The notes beneath the pieces are model-generated. The model was not told where the DNA came from. It did no database searches and saw only the letters and a program-made list of their open reading frames with translations. The translations under genes and the position numbers were made by a program. A stretch of 64,000 bases of DNA from SKPH01 sp051748565 (GTDB taxonomy: Bacteria > Bacillota > Dethiobacteria > DTU022): positions 13,429 through 77,428 of the forward strand of contig JBNJHN010000002.1 of NCBI GenBank assembly GCA_051748565.1, read 5' to 3'. Shown here piece by piece: positions 26,686 to 35,829 of this stretch (within the stretch, counting starts at the first letter, position 1; each line of letters starts with the position of its first letter).

Positions 26686-28230
26686 TTGACCGATCAAATT
26701 GACCTTTCAAAAATGGAGAAGAAAATTATCATCCGCGTCGTTGAAGAAAAAGATCTCGACGCTATAGTGGAGCTGAGCAAAATCTGCTTCCCCAACATGG
26801 AGCCGTGGGCCAGGGAGCATCTAAAGAGTCATATAGATATTTTTCCAGAAGGTCAGTTTTGTGTAGAATATGATGGACTGATTATCGGAGCATCCTCGAG
26901 TCTGATAATCGATTTTAATGAGTATGAGGATCGACACACCTTTGATGAAATTACTGACAACGGTTACATAACAAATCACGATCCCCATGGTAAGCATCTG
27001 TACGGCATATCGATCATGGTCCATCCGGATTTTCGACGTCTCCACGTCGGTACCCGGATCTACGAAGCGCGCAAAAAGTTGGTTCAGCGTCTGAATTTAA
27101 AAAGTTTCCTCGTCGGAGGACGCATTCCTTTTTATCACAAGTATGCTGACCGCATGACTGCCGCGGAATATGTTCAGCAGGTCATCCAGCAGAAGATATA
27201 TGACCCTGTTCTAAGCTTCCAACTGTTGAACGGCTTTAAACTTAAATGGGTTAACCCTCATTATCTTGACGACGATAAAGCTTCTCTTAGCTATGCTGTT
27301 TTGCTTGAATGGAGCAATGTGGACTACCTGCCCCGATCCAGGAGGCTTTACCTGCGTGCATTTCCTGTGCGTATCTGTACTGTGCAGTATATGCTTAAAA
27401 AAATAAGTTCCTTCGAAGCCTTTGCCAGCCAATGTGAATATTATGTGGATGTTGCTGCACTTGACGAATCCGACTTTGTTGTTTTTCCTGAAACTTTTAC
27501 CTTGCAGCTGCTTTCGTTTCTTGGTGAAAGTGTGCCCAGCCTGCAGGTGCGGCGCCTGGCCGGGTTTACTGAACAATATATCGAACTATTCAGCACTCTG
27601 GCTGTTAAACACAATGTTAACATAATAGGTGGTTCCCATTTTGTAGAAGAAGATGAGTTAATCTATAATGTGAGCTACCTGTTTCGCCGTGATGGGACCA
27701 TTGACCGCCAGTACAAACTGCACATAACTCCCGATGAAAAAACCTGGTGGGCAATTCAACCCGGAAAAGAGCTTAACATTTTCGATACCGACTGCGGCAA
27801 AATTGCTATCCTGATTTGTTATGATATACAATTCCCCGAACTGTCCCGCCTTGCTGTTGATCGCGGGGCCCGCATGATTTTTACCCCGTTTTGTACTGAT
27901 GACCGCCAGGGTTACCTGCGGGTGCGCTACTGTGCCCAGGCGCGGGCCGTCGAAAATGAGATTTACACTGTTATATCCGGCACTGTGGGCAACCTGACCC
28001 ACGTGCCGCGCACAGATACCATGTATGCTCAATCAGGCATCTTCTCACCGTCTGACTTTACATTCTCCCGGGACGGCATTGTCGGCGAGTGCAGCGCAAA
28101 TATCGAAACTATCGTCATCGGTGAAGTAGATTTAGAAATCCTCAGGCGCAATCGCATCACTGGAACAGTTACCCACCTGAAAGATCGACGCAAAGACTTA
28201 TACAAAATAATAGAAAAAACGCCTGAATAA
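26686..28230 (+). CDS. GNAT acetyltransferase fused to nitrilase-type amidohydrolase
   Basis: A 514-residue two-domain protein. The N-terminal GNAT domain (about 10-200) shows IMVHPDFRRLHVGTRIYEA, the acetyl-CoA binding loop. The C-terminal carbon-nitrogen hydrolase domain (about 225-505) has the complete Glu-Lys-Cys triad: Glu in VFPETFT, Lys in QYKLHITPDEK and Cys in ILICYDIQFPEL. Fusions of this type are known in bacteria, but their substrate is not. The start is TTG 26686, supported by AGAAGGA; a Met in frame at 26713 has no ribosome site. It follows the SDH protease by 18 bp and may be in its operon. Confidence 0.88.
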   Translation: MTDQIDLSKMEKKIIIRVVEEKDLDAIVELSKICFPNMEPWAREHLKSHIDIFPEGQFCVEYDGLIIGASSSLIIDFNEYEDRHTFDEITDNGYITNHDPHGKHLYGISIMVHPDFRRLHVGTRIYEARKKLVQRLNLKSFLVGGRIPFYHKYADRMTAAEYVQQVIQQKIYDPVLSFQLLNGFKLKWVNPHYLDDDKASLSYAVLLEWSNVDYLPRSRRLYLRAFPVRICTVQYMLKKISSFEAFASQCEYYVDVAALDESDFVVFPETFTLQLLSFLGESVPSLQVRRLAGFTEQYIELFSTLAVKHNVNIIGGSHFVEEDELIYNVSYLFRRDGTIDRQYKLHITPDEKTWWAIQPGKELNIFDTDCGKIAILICYDIQFPELSRLAVDRGARMIFTPFCTDDRQGYLRVRYCAQARAVENEIYTVISGTVGNLTHVPRTDTMYAQSGIFSPSDFTFSRDGIVGECSANIETIVIGEVDLEILRRNRITGTVTHLKDRRKDLYKIIEKTPE

Positions 28231-28270
28231 GGCCGCAGGTGAGCAGTTTTCATGGATGGAGATAAAATAG

Positions 28271-29011
28271 ATGAATGATATTTTACAGATTACTTTAATA
28301 GGGTTTGCTGCAGGAACGATTGGCACCGGATCAGGAGCGGTTATTGCATTGTTTGTAAAAAACCCCAGCAAGGCGCTGCTTGGTTTTATCCTGGGTTTTG
28401 CCGGGGGGATTATGCTGGCAATTGTTCTGACGGATCTACTACCTGAGTCAATGGAAGCAGGTAGTTTTTTTACGGCTTTTATAGGCCTTCTGGTTGGCGC
28501 TGTATTCATTCTTGCCCTGGATTTAAGGATGCCGCATTTCCATTTTTTTGAAACAACTGAAGAGCTTGCTCGTTATATACGGACCGGGACTATTCTCGGT
28601 CTTGGAATTGCTATGCATAATTTGCCGGAAGGTATTGCTATCGGGGCCAGTTATGTTGCATCCCCGGCTCTTGGTTTTTCACTTGCTTTTACTATTGCCC
28701 TTCATAATATACCGGAAGGAATTGCCATGGCCTGCCCGCTTTGTGTCGGCGGTATGCGGTTGCGCTGGATCTTGTTTTATACCGCTATGGCAGGTTTACC
28801 GATGGGCCTGGGGGCATTAATAGGAGCAAGCATTGGTGCGATTTCTCCAGTGGTCCTCTCGCTGTCACTCGGTTTTGCGGGGGGGGCGATGCTCTATATT
28901 ATTTTCGGGGAATTAATTCCCGGTGCGCAGAATTCCGGAAGCGGACATTCAGGTACTTTTGGTGCTGTCTTCGGTACTATCGCCGGTATCCTATTGCTTA
29001 CATTGTTCTAA
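28271..29011 (+). CDS. ZIP-family metal transporter
   Basis: A 246-residue eight-helix transporter of the ZIP (zinc/iron) family. The metal-binding helices carry MHNLPEGIAIG (helix 4) and ALHNIPEGIAMA (helix 5), the two defining motifs with His, Asn, Pro-Glu. A helix-capping GGAMLYIIFGELIPGA near the C-terminus also fits. The His-rich loop between helices 3 and 4 is short (PHFHFF). It probably moves Zn2+ or Fe2+ into the cytoplasm. The ribosome site is GGAG before ATG 28271. It is about 40 bp after the GNAT-nitrilase gene. Confidence 0.9.
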   Translation: MNDILQITLIGFAAGTIGTGSGAVIALFVKNPSKALLGFILGFAGGIMLAIVLTDLLPESMEAGSFFTAFIGLLVGAVFILALDLRMPHFHFFETTEELARYIRTGTILGLGIAMHNLPEGIAIGASYVASPALGFSLAFTIALHNIPEGIAMACPLCVGGMRLRWILFYTAMAGLPMGLGALIGASIGAISPVVLSLSLGFAGGAMLYIIFGELIPGAQNSGSGHSGTFGAVFGTIAGILLLTLF

Positions 29012-29062
29012 AGATTGACTATTGATTGCTGTCACTTAATAAGTTGAAGGAGTTGATTAAAA

Positions 29063-30949
29063 ATGGAAAAAGCGGGCAAAAACAAACCAAATCGCCTGGT
29101 GAAAGAGAAGTCACCTTACCTTTTGCAGCATGCTTATAATCCTGTCGATTGGTTTCCCTGGGGCGATGAAGCTTTTGAGAAAGCAAAAAAAGAAAACAAG
29201 CCTGTATTCCTGAGTATAGGCTACTCTACATGTCATTGGTGTCATGTAATGGAGAAAGATTCTTTCGAAGATCAGGAGGTTGCCGCCCTGATCAATGAGC
29301 ATTTTATACCGATTAAAGTTGATCGCGAAGAACGTCCCGATTTAGATCAAAAGTATATGGCCGCCTGCCAGGCTTTAACCGGGCAGGGAGGGTGGCCGCT
29401 TACAGTATTTCTTACTCCTGATAAAAAGCCCTTTTATGCCGGGACTTTCTTTCCGAAGCGATCGCGTTACGGGATTAACGGTATGATGGAAATTCTGCCA
29501 AAATTGAGTGCTTTCTGGAAGGAAGATCGTGACAGAGTTATTCAAGCCGGCAACGAATTGACCTCTGCTCTGACTCAAATGGCCCGTAATACCGGAAGTG
29601 CTAATGGCAAAGTACTCCGGACGCTGCCGGGAGCAGATCTACTCGACCGGGCCTGTAAACAGTTAAAAGACAGTTACGATAAACAGTATAGTGGTTTTGG
29701 CGAAGCGCCAAAATTTCCGGCCCCACACCAACTGATTTATCTTGTCCGCTGTTGGAATCGTAACAATGATAGTAAAGCATTGGAAATGGCCGTAAGTACT
29801 TTGCGGGCAATGCACCGGGGAGGAATTTTCGACCAAATAGGTTATGGATTGCACCGCTATTCAGTTGACCGCAGGTGGCTGGTGCCTCATTTTGAAAAGA
29901 TGCTTTACGACCAGGCTCTCGTTGTTCTGGCAGCCCTGGAAGCTTATAAAAGTTCCGGTGAAGATGAGATGGCTATCTTCGCCCGTAAAGTGATCAGCTA
30001 TGTTATGACAGAGCTTGCTTCTCCGGAAGGGGCTTTTTTTGCTGCTGAAGATGCTGACAGTGAAGGAGAAGAAGGAACCTTTTATGTTTGGCGGCCTGAA
30101 GAACTCATAGAAGCGCTTGGTAAAGAGCAGGGCAGCCTGGTATCAGATTACTTTGGAGTTACAGAAAAAGGTAATTTCGAAAAAGGTAAAAGTATTTTTC
30201 ACCGGGTAGCGGATGATGATAAATTTGCCACTGAAAGAGGTATGACCGAAGAGGATCTGGCAAAAACGCTTGAACTTGCAAGGACAACCCTGCTTAAAGT
30301 ACGCAGCCACCGTGAAAGGCCTTTTCGTGATGATAAAATAATCACCTCATGGAACGGCTTAATTATTGCCGCACTGGCTCGGGCTGCATATATATTGCAG
30401 GAACCAGATTACTTAAGAGCCGCAGAAAAGGCAGTCTCATTTATCACCCATAAGATGGTATCCCCTGATGGCCGCTTATTAAGAAGATATCGCGAGGGTG
30501 AAGCAGCCATACCTGCTTTTCTCGATGATTATGCTAATTTGACCTGGGGATTCCTGGAGATTTACCGAAGCAGCAGCGAACCTGTTTACCTCGAGAGGGC
30601 TGAAAATCTAAGCCGTGAAATGCTCGATCTTTTTATGAAAGAAAAGGGTATTTTACAATATAGTAATTCAAATGAGGAGCCGGAAGATTTTGCTCTTGAA
30701 GCAGAAGCCTCCGACAGCGCGACTCCATCTGGAGTCTCTGTTGCAGCGATGAATTTGCTTCGGTTGGGTAGATTGCTGCAGCAGGAAAGCATGGTTAAGA
30801 TAGGGCGGGGTCTGATAAAAAGCCAGCAGTCTAAGCTCGAGCGATTTCCAACCAGTTTTACTTACCTGCTCACAGCCCTGGATTATGCCCTTTCAGCTAA
30901 TGGAGAGAATTTTTATTGCACTCCCGATGGGAATTGCGGAGAGGAATAA
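29063..30949 (+). CDS. Thioredoxin-domain protein of the YyaL/DUF255 family
   Basis: A 628-residue cytoplasmic protein related to YyaL and human SPATA20. The N-terminal DUF255 thioredoxin-like domain (about 1-170) has YSTCHWCHVME with a CxxC redox motif, and GQGGWPLTVFLTPD; the rest is an (alpha/alpha)6-barrel with GGIFDQIGYGLHRYSVD and WLVPHFEKMLYDQA. The full length of the family is present, although the very C-terminus is shorter than in many members and ends in a Cys (CTPDGNCGEE). Its last 53 bases overlap the 3' end of the convergent HIT gene. The exact function of the family is unknown, a disulfide or epimerase role has been proposed. Confidence 0.9.
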   Translation: MEKAGKNKPNRLVKEKSPYLLQHAYNPVDWFPWGDEAFEKAKKENKPVFLSIGYSTCHWCHVMEKDSFEDQEVAALINEHFIPIKVDREERPDLDQKYMAACQALTGQGGWPLTVFLTPDKKPFYAGTFFPKRSRYGINGMMEILPKLSAFWKEDRDRVIQAGNELTSALTQMARNTGSANGKVLRTLPGADLLDRACKQLKDSYDKQYSGFGEAPKFPAPHQLIYLVRCWNRNNDSKALEMAVSTLRAMHRGGIFDQIGYGLHRYSVDRRWLVPHFEKMLYDQALVVLAALEAYKSSGEDEMAIFARKVISYVMTELASPEGAFFAAEDADSEGEEGTFYVWRPEELIEALGKEQGSLVSDYFGVTEKGNFEKGKSIFHRVADDDKFATERGMTEEDLAKTLELARTTLLKVRSHRERPFRDDKIITSWNGLIIAALARAAYILQEPDYLRAAEKAVSFITHKMVSPDGRLLRRYREGEAAIPAFLDDYANLTWGFLEIYRSSSEPVYLERAENLSREMLDLFMKEKGILQYSNSNEEPEDFALEAEASDSATPSGVSVAAMNLLRLGRLLQQESMVKIGRGLIKSQQSKLERFPTSFTYLLTALDYALSANGENFYCTPDGNCGEE

Positions 30950-31295
30950 TTTTTCTTATACCGCCCCGGGGATCTTCAACATCACCACGGTAACGTGGGA
31001 TAACATGAACGTGGAAATGAAAAACTGTTTGGCCGGCATCTCGTCCCACATTAGCTCCAATGTTATAAGCATGGGGACTATATTTTTTGTCCAGATACTG
31101 CCTGACCCTGAAAATAAGCTGACTGATAGCATTATGTTCTTCAGGCGAAGCGTCAAAATAGTTTTCCACGTGGCGTTTTGGAATAACGAGGATATGACCT
31201 TTACTAACCGGGCAGGCATCGTAAAAGGCCAGGGCAAGTTTATTTTCTGCTACTATTTCCAGGGATTCTCTATTGCAAAAAACACAATCCGTCAT
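30897..31295 (-). CDS. HIT-family protein
   Basis: A 132-residue histidine-triad nucleotide hydrolase or transferase. The zinc-type N-terminus has CVFCNRES; the active-site triad is HFHVHVIPRY with the loop before it (NVGRDAGQTVFHFHVHV) intact. Its typical length is 110-140, ending in PRGGIRKIIP followed here by a tail of about 18 residues. The ATG has AGGAGGAC immediately upstream (about 31299-31306). It converges with the YyaL gene and the stop lies inside that gene's last codons (overlap 30897-30949), unusual but on opposite strands. Confidence 0.9.
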   Translation of the reverse strand: MTDCVFCNRESLEIVAENKLALAFYDACPVSKGHILVIPKRHVENYFDASPEEHNAISQLIFRVRQYLDKKYSPHAYNIGANVGRDAGQTVFHFHVHVIPRYRGDVEDPRGGIRKIIPLRNSHRECNKNSLH

Positions 31296-31498
31296 AAATT
31301 GTCCTCCTGATCGGTTATCTTTATTCCTTTACTTGCTCTTTATCATAACATAGGGGTTGTCAAAATACATCTCGACCTCATGGTAAGAACCAGACAACCT
31401 TTAAATCACAGGCAGGATTACAATGCAACGGTAGTGAATTTAACCAGGGTAAATAATCATGATGATTAAGGATAACTTATAGAGGGGGTAGCAGGTTT

Positions 31499-32245
31499 TT
31501 GGTTGATCTTAGCAACTCCGAACGTTTTTTAACTGCTTTCTCCGCCATTGAACATGAAATGGAAAGGATCCTCAAGTTGAAGGATCACAGGCGCTTTTTC
31601 GAAATGGTTGAAAAAAGCGCACGGTTGAATCCGGTTATAGAGCGCTATCGTTTTGATTTAAAAGAGTATGGTGAATTACGCAATGCTATCGTGCATGATC
31701 GGGCCGGTGGTATTATTATTGCTGAGCCGAATGATCAAGCAGTAATGCATATTGAGAAGATTGCCAGGCTGCTTTTAAAACCGCCAAAGGTTGCGCCTTT
31801 ATTTCTGAAAGAGGTGTTAGCATTATCAATCAGCCATAACGTATCAAGAGCAATCAGAGATTTAAGCCGCATGTCTTATACCCAGATCCCTGTACTTGAT
31901 GATAAAAGGGTTGCCGGATTATTAACTTCGAACATGATTGTAAAGTGGATGGGTATAAGTCTGGCTGAGAATTCCTTCGATATAGACAACACTACTCTAA
32001 TCGATGTTATAAATATTGTTGGCCATGAAGGTAACTATGAAATAATAGCGGCTAACAAGTCCCTCTTTGAAATACCTGATTTATTCTATCACTGGCAGAA
32101 CGAAGGAAGAAAACTTGAGGCTGTTTTGATTACAAAGCGAGGAGATTCTTCTGAGCCGCTGCTTGGTATAATTACAAACCGTGACCTGCCTTTGATTCAC
32201 AGGGAGCTGGAACAAAACAACTATTCTCAGGCTGAAGAATCCTGA
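31499..32245 (+). CDS. CBS-domain protein of unknown function
   Basis: A 248-residue protein. The N-terminal about 100 residues are helical (RFLTAFSAIEHEMERIL, ELRNAIVHDRAGG), the C-terminal half carries a CBS pair: SRMSYTQIPVLDDKRVAGLLTS and a second, degenerate unit ending in LLGIITNRDLPL. CBS pairs bind adenosine ligands and act as energy sensors. The start TTG 31499 follows GAGGGGG at 31482-31488. It is upstream of an unrelated secreted protein. No partner enzyme is fused. Confidence 0.75.
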   Translation: MVDLSNSERFLTAFSAIEHEMERILKLKDHRRFFEMVEKSARLNPVIERYRFDLKEYGELRNAIVHDRAGGIIIAEPNDQAVMHIEKIARLLLKPPKVAPLFLKEVLALSISHNVSRAIRDLSRMSYTQIPVLDDKRVAGLLTSNMIVKWMGISLAENSFDIDNTTLIDVINIVGHEGNYEIIAANKSLFEIPDLFYHWQNEGRKLEAVLITKRGDSSEPLLGIITNRDLPLIHRELEQNNYSQAEES

Positions 32246-32323
32246 AAGCATTTTTCAAATCATTATGATATCATAGTAACCTGAAGTATCTTGGCCAGCG
32301 CGAAAGTGGAAGGGAGCCCAAAT

Positions 32324-33124
32324 ATGATATTCAAGAAGTTTTGTCATCTTTGTTTATTTGGATTTGTTTGCTTGCTGATGCCTGTTATGCTTTTTATTAC
32401 AGACGGTGGAAAACCGGAAATGGTTCCGGCGATTATAGATGGCGATGGTTTTATTAATGAAGATGGACGGGATGAATCGTCAAATTTTTATGCCCTGATT
32501 TATGCACCTGAGAAGGACACGATTTCAGTACCCGAAAATAAAATTGAACCAGAGCCTGAAGTCGTACCCGAACCTGAACCTGAACCCGAGCCTGAGCCTG
32601 AACCTGAACCCGAACCTGAACCAGAACCAGTGCCGTCAACCCGGACCGGTTCCGATTCGGCAGAGCCGGCAACAGAGCAGCAGGTCACAGAGCAGACTGC
32701 TTCTCAATCCGGTTCTACCGGAAGTTCATCGGGCCTGAGTAATAAAGAGCAGCAAATGTTAAACCACATCAATGAAGCAAGGAAAAATGCAGGCCTTTCT
32801 CCTCTCCGGGTTTGCAGTCAACTAACAGCAGCCGCCCGGGCAAAAAGTAAAGACATGGTTGAAAAAAATTATTTCAGCCATACTTCACCGACCTATGGCG
32901 GTCTTCAAGGATTGCTCAGCCGTTTCGGGATTAGTTATCGCGCGGCTGGAGAGAACCTGGCCATGAATTCTAACGGCAGCGTCAGTGCAGCCCATAATTC
33001 ACTGATGGGTTCACCCGGCCACCGTGATAATATCCTGGGTCGTAATTACAGCGATGTAGGAATCGGCATTCACATAAAAAGTGACGGATGTCATTATTAC
33101 ACCCAAATATTCGTAGGCCGTTAA
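32324..33124 (+). CDS. Secreted CAP-domain protein with a Glu-Pro repeat linker
   Basis: A 266-residue extracellular protein: a short N-terminal signal or anchor (residues 3-25), a linker of Glu-Pro dipeptides (about residues 75-105), and a C-terminal CAP/SCP domain (about 143-266). The CAP motifs are NHINEARKNAGLSPL, KNYFSHTSPTYGG, GENLAM, SPGHRDNILG and IGIHIKS, with His and Glu of the metal/catalytic cavity in place. The Glu-Pro stretch would form a rigid acidic stalk between the cell and the CAP domain. ATG 32324 is chosen because AAGGGAG precedes it; an in-frame TTG lies 11 codons upstream. Role of bacterial CAP proteins (e.g. YkwD) is unclear. Confidence 0.88.
   Translation: MIFKKFCHLCLFGFVCLLMPVMLFITDGGKPEMVPAIIDGDGFINEDGRDESSNFYALIYAPEKDTISVPENKIEPEPEVVPEPEPEPEPEPEPEPEPEPEPVPSTRTGSDSAEPATEQQVTEQTASQSGSTGSSSGLSNKEQQMLNHINEARKNAGLSPLRVCSQLTAAARAKSKDMVEKNYFSHTSPTYGGLQGLLSRFGISYRAAGENLAMNSNGSVSAAHNSLMGSPGHRDNILGRNYSDVGIGIHIKSDGCHYYTQIFVGR
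32549..32632 (+). repeat. Low-complexity Glu-Pro coding repeat
   Basis: Twelve or so imperfect GAACCTGAA/CCCGAGCCT hexanucleotide units encode alternating Glu and Pro in the CAP-domain protein. The DNA is purine/pyrimidine biased and liable to slippage, so repeat number may vary between strains. Confidence 0.8.
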
Positions 33125-33223
33125 AATTTCTGCTTTCTCTCTTGAGTAAGAATAGGCCCCGTTTGTTCGCTTCATTTATAAACCCTTTTGCTTGATTGAT
33201 GATTGAGGACAGGAGGTGTCCAA

Positions 33224-34339
33224 ATGCTGAAAAAGTTATTTTTAACAGCAGTAACATTAATTGCTTTGGCGGTTCCCGCCAGCGCCCAAATTGAAGCAGA
33301 GCAAGTTCAACATGATAATTCAGTGCAGGAAAATTTCTACAGGGGACGGGTGCTCGAGATTCATGAAACAAAAGAGGATGAGCATGAATATTATACGGTT
33401 ATTGAGCAGCAAGTATTGGTTCGTCTGACCAGTGGCCCTTACAGCGGAGAAACCATAACAATCTTTAATACATTTTTTGAAGGTGATCCTGTTTATGATT
33501 TTTTGATCGAAGAAGGCCAGGAAGTTATCGTTGTTACTATGGGGGAAGAGGGATCCTTTGATCAGGCTTATGTCCAGGACATGGCAAGGGATCGAGGAGT
33601 TTACTACCTGATTGCTGTTTTCCTGATAGCGCTTTTGGTAGTAGGCCGGATGAAGGGCTTAAAGACAATTATAACCCTGGCTGTCACCATCCTCCTGATA
33701 TTTCAATTCCTTTTGCCTATGCTTCTGGCAGGCTACAGCCCGATTTTGCTGGCAATCATTACAGCTTCCCTGGCTATAACCTTTACCCTCTTTGTAATCG
33801 GCGGCCTGAATATGAAATCTCTGGTTGCCGTCCTGGGAACTGTTACCGGTGTATTCGTAGCCGGGCTTATGGCATTTTGGGCCGGTAGTTTAGCCCGGTT
33901 GACCGGGTTTGGCACACACGAGGCACAGATGCTTTACTTTATGGATCAATCAATCGATTTTCGGGGACTGCTTTTCGCCGGTATTATCATCGGCTCGCTG
34001 GGCGCTATTATCGACATCGGTATATCGGTTGCCTCTGCTGCTGCTGAAATCAGGCAGGCCTGCCCCGAGATTCATTTTAAAGAGCTTTTCGGAGGCGCGC
34101 TGAACGTTGGACGCGATGTGATGGGAACAATGGCCAATACATTGATTCTTGCTTACGTTGGTGCTGCTATCCCGATGCTGTTACTGGTAATGGGTTACGA
34201 GATTGATTTTCTAAAAGTCATAAACATGGACCTGATCGCTACAGAATTTGTACGCGGGATAGCCGGCAGTATAGGGTTGATTGCAGCTGTCCCTGTCACT
34301 GCTGTTCTGGCCGCCTATTTTCTGGCTGATCACAGATGA
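33224..34339 (+). CDS. YibE/F-family membrane protein
   Basis: A 371-residue integral membrane protein. The first 22 residues (MLKKLFLTAVTLIALAVPASA) look like a cleavable signal peptide. A short extracytoplasmic domain (about 25-125, containing TFFEGDPVYDFLIEEGQEV) is followed by seven to eight hydrophobic helices with the family patterns DRGVYYLIAVFLIALL, GTHEAQML and LGAIIDIGISVASAAAEI. The family is conserved in Firmicutes; the transported substrate or role is not known. Start ATG 33224 follows AGGAGGTG; an in-frame TTG seven codons upstream overlaps it. Confidence 0.88.
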   Translation: MLKKLFLTAVTLIALAVPASAQIEAEQVQHDNSVQENFYRGRVLEIHETKEDEHEYYTVIEQQVLVRLTSGPYSGETITIFNTFFEGDPVYDFLIEEGQEVIVVTMGEEGSFDQAYVQDMARDRGVYYLIAVFLIALLVVGRMKGLKTIITLAVTILLIFQFLLPMLLAGYSPILLAIITASLAITFTLFVIGGLNMKSLVAVLGTVTGVFVAGLMAFWAGSLARLTGFGTHEAQMLYFMDQSIDFRGLLFAGIIIGSLGAIIDIGISVASAAAEIRQACPEIHFKELFGGALNVGRDVMGTMANTLILAYVGAAIPMLLLVMGYEIDFLKVINMDLIATEFVRGIAGSIGLIAAVPVTAVLAAYFLADHR

Positions 34340-34387
34340 TTGTTTAAGGTCAGTTAGATCGATGAAATAGCAGGAGGATTGATCATA

Positions 34388-35749
34388 ATGAAAAGTTTTG
34401 ACTTGATAGTAATCGGCGGCGGAACTGCCGGAATGAACTTGCTTTACCGGGCAGCGGGAAAAGGTTGGAAGGTAGCTGTAATCGAATCAAGCTATTTGGG
34501 AGGGACCTGTATTAACGTCGGCTGCATTCCTTCAAAAACCCTGCTCCACTCGGGAAGGGTGATGCAGAAAGTATGTGATGCCGGAGATTATGGCATTATT
34601 GTTGAAGCGCCGCGGGTTGACTGGCCGGCGGTGGTGCGCCGTAAAGACCGCCTTGTTGGGCGCATCCGCAGTCGTAGCTATGATAACGTCGATAAAAATA
34701 AAAATATTACCTTGATCGAGGGTGTAGCAGAGTTTAGCGGACCGCGTGAAATTGAAGTAAACGGAGAGAAGATTACTGCTGCTAAAATAGTAATTGCAGC
34801 CGGCGCACGTCCTGCAATACCGCAGATTACAGGTTTGGACCGGGTTGACTACCTTAACTCCACTTCAGTCATGGATATGCAGAAGCTGCCGGATAGTTTG
34901 TTGATCCTGGGCGGAGGTATCATTGCCCTTGAATTTTCACAGCTTTTTTCCCGCCTGGGAGTCGATGTGACTATCCTTCAGCGCGGTAAACGGCTGGTTA
35001 AAGCCCTTGAACCTGAAATATCAGATGAAATATGCAGCATTTTAGAAAGTGAAGGGGTTGATGTTAAACTAGATACTCAGATCATAGAAGTGGGTAAAGA
35101 GGGTTTAGGTATCTATGTTGTCGATAAAACTGATAACGGGCCGGTACGCTATAGAGCTGAAAAAATAATGCTGGCAGCTGGTAGAACACCAAACACCGAC
35201 AGGCTTAAAGTAGAGCGTGTCGGAGTTGAAATTGATGAAGGGGGTTTTGTTAAGGTCGATTCAAATTATAAAACCACTGCTGAAGGAATTTGGGCTATAG
35301 GTGATGTGATAGGCGGGATGATGTTTACCCATGTAGCCTGGCATGATGCATTCCTGCTTTCTGGTTACCTTTTACACGGCAGGGAGATCCCTGCCGAAAA
35401 CAGATTAATTCCTTTTGCCATCTTTGCAGAACCGGAGATTTCAGGAGTCGGTATGGGCGAGGAAGAAGCTTATAAAGCCGGTTATGAAGTTAAAATCCAG
35501 CGCTTTTACTTTGCTCATCATGGGCGGGCCCTGGCCGCAATGGAAACAAAGGGTTTTGTCAAACTGGTAATCGACAAAACAAATGGCAAGGTACTTGGAG
35601 CCCATATAATCGGTCCTGATGCAGGCGAAATGATTCACGAACTGGTCGCTGCTATCCGTTTCGGCGCAACAGTTTATGACCTGCAGGATATGATGCATAT
35701 ACATCCAACATTAACCGAGGCAATTAAGAGCGCCGCCTGGTCAGATTAA
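34388..35749 (+). CDS. FAD-dependent disulfide reductase (dihydrolipoyl dehydrogenase-like)
   Basis: A 453-residue class I pyridine nucleotide-disulfide oxidoreductase. The N-terminal FAD motif VIGGGTAGM, the redox-active GGTCINVGCIPSK (CxxxxC), the NAD(P)-binding LGGGIIALEF, the second FAD motif IWAIGDV and the C-terminal dimer-interface HPTLTEA are all present. No lipoyl-dependent dehydrogenase genes are nearby, so it may serve as an Lpd for a complex elsewhere, or as another disulfide or mercuric reductase-like enzyme; it has no extra N-terminal heavy-metal domain. Start ATG 34388 follows AGGAGG. It is downstream of the YibE/F gene with about 50 bp spacing. Confidence 0.9.
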   Translation: MKSFDLIVIGGGTAGMNLLYRAAGKGWKVAVIESSYLGGTCINVGCIPSKTLLHSGRVMQKVCDAGDYGIIVEAPRVDWPAVVRRKDRLVGRIRSRSYDNVDKNKNITLIEGVAEFSGPREIEVNGEKITAAKIVIAAGARPAIPQITGLDRVDYLNSTSVMDMQKLPDSLLILGGGIIALEFSQLFSRLGVDVTILQRGKRLVKALEPEISDEICSILESEGVDVKLDTQIIEVGKEGLGIYVVDKTDNGPVRYRAEKIMLAAGRTPNTDRLKVERVGVEIDEGGFVKVDSNYKTTAEGIWAIGDVIGGMMFTHVAWHDAFLLSGYLLHGREIPAENRLIPFAIFAEPEISGVGMGEEEAYKAGYEVKIQRFYFAHHGRALAAMETKGFVKLVIDKTNGKVLGAHIIGPDAGEMIHELVAAIRFGATVYDLQDMMHIHPTLTEAIKSAAWSD

Positions 35750-35829
35750 TAAAAAAACGGGATGGAATTTTAAACATGGAGTCGTCGCTGTTTTGAATTC
35801 GTTTCCAGCTTATTTCGATTTTATTTGAG

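Noticed and set aside
32549..32632. CRISPR-like or regulatory repeat array
   Set aside because: It is an in-frame, low-complexity Glu-Pro coding repeat without spacers.
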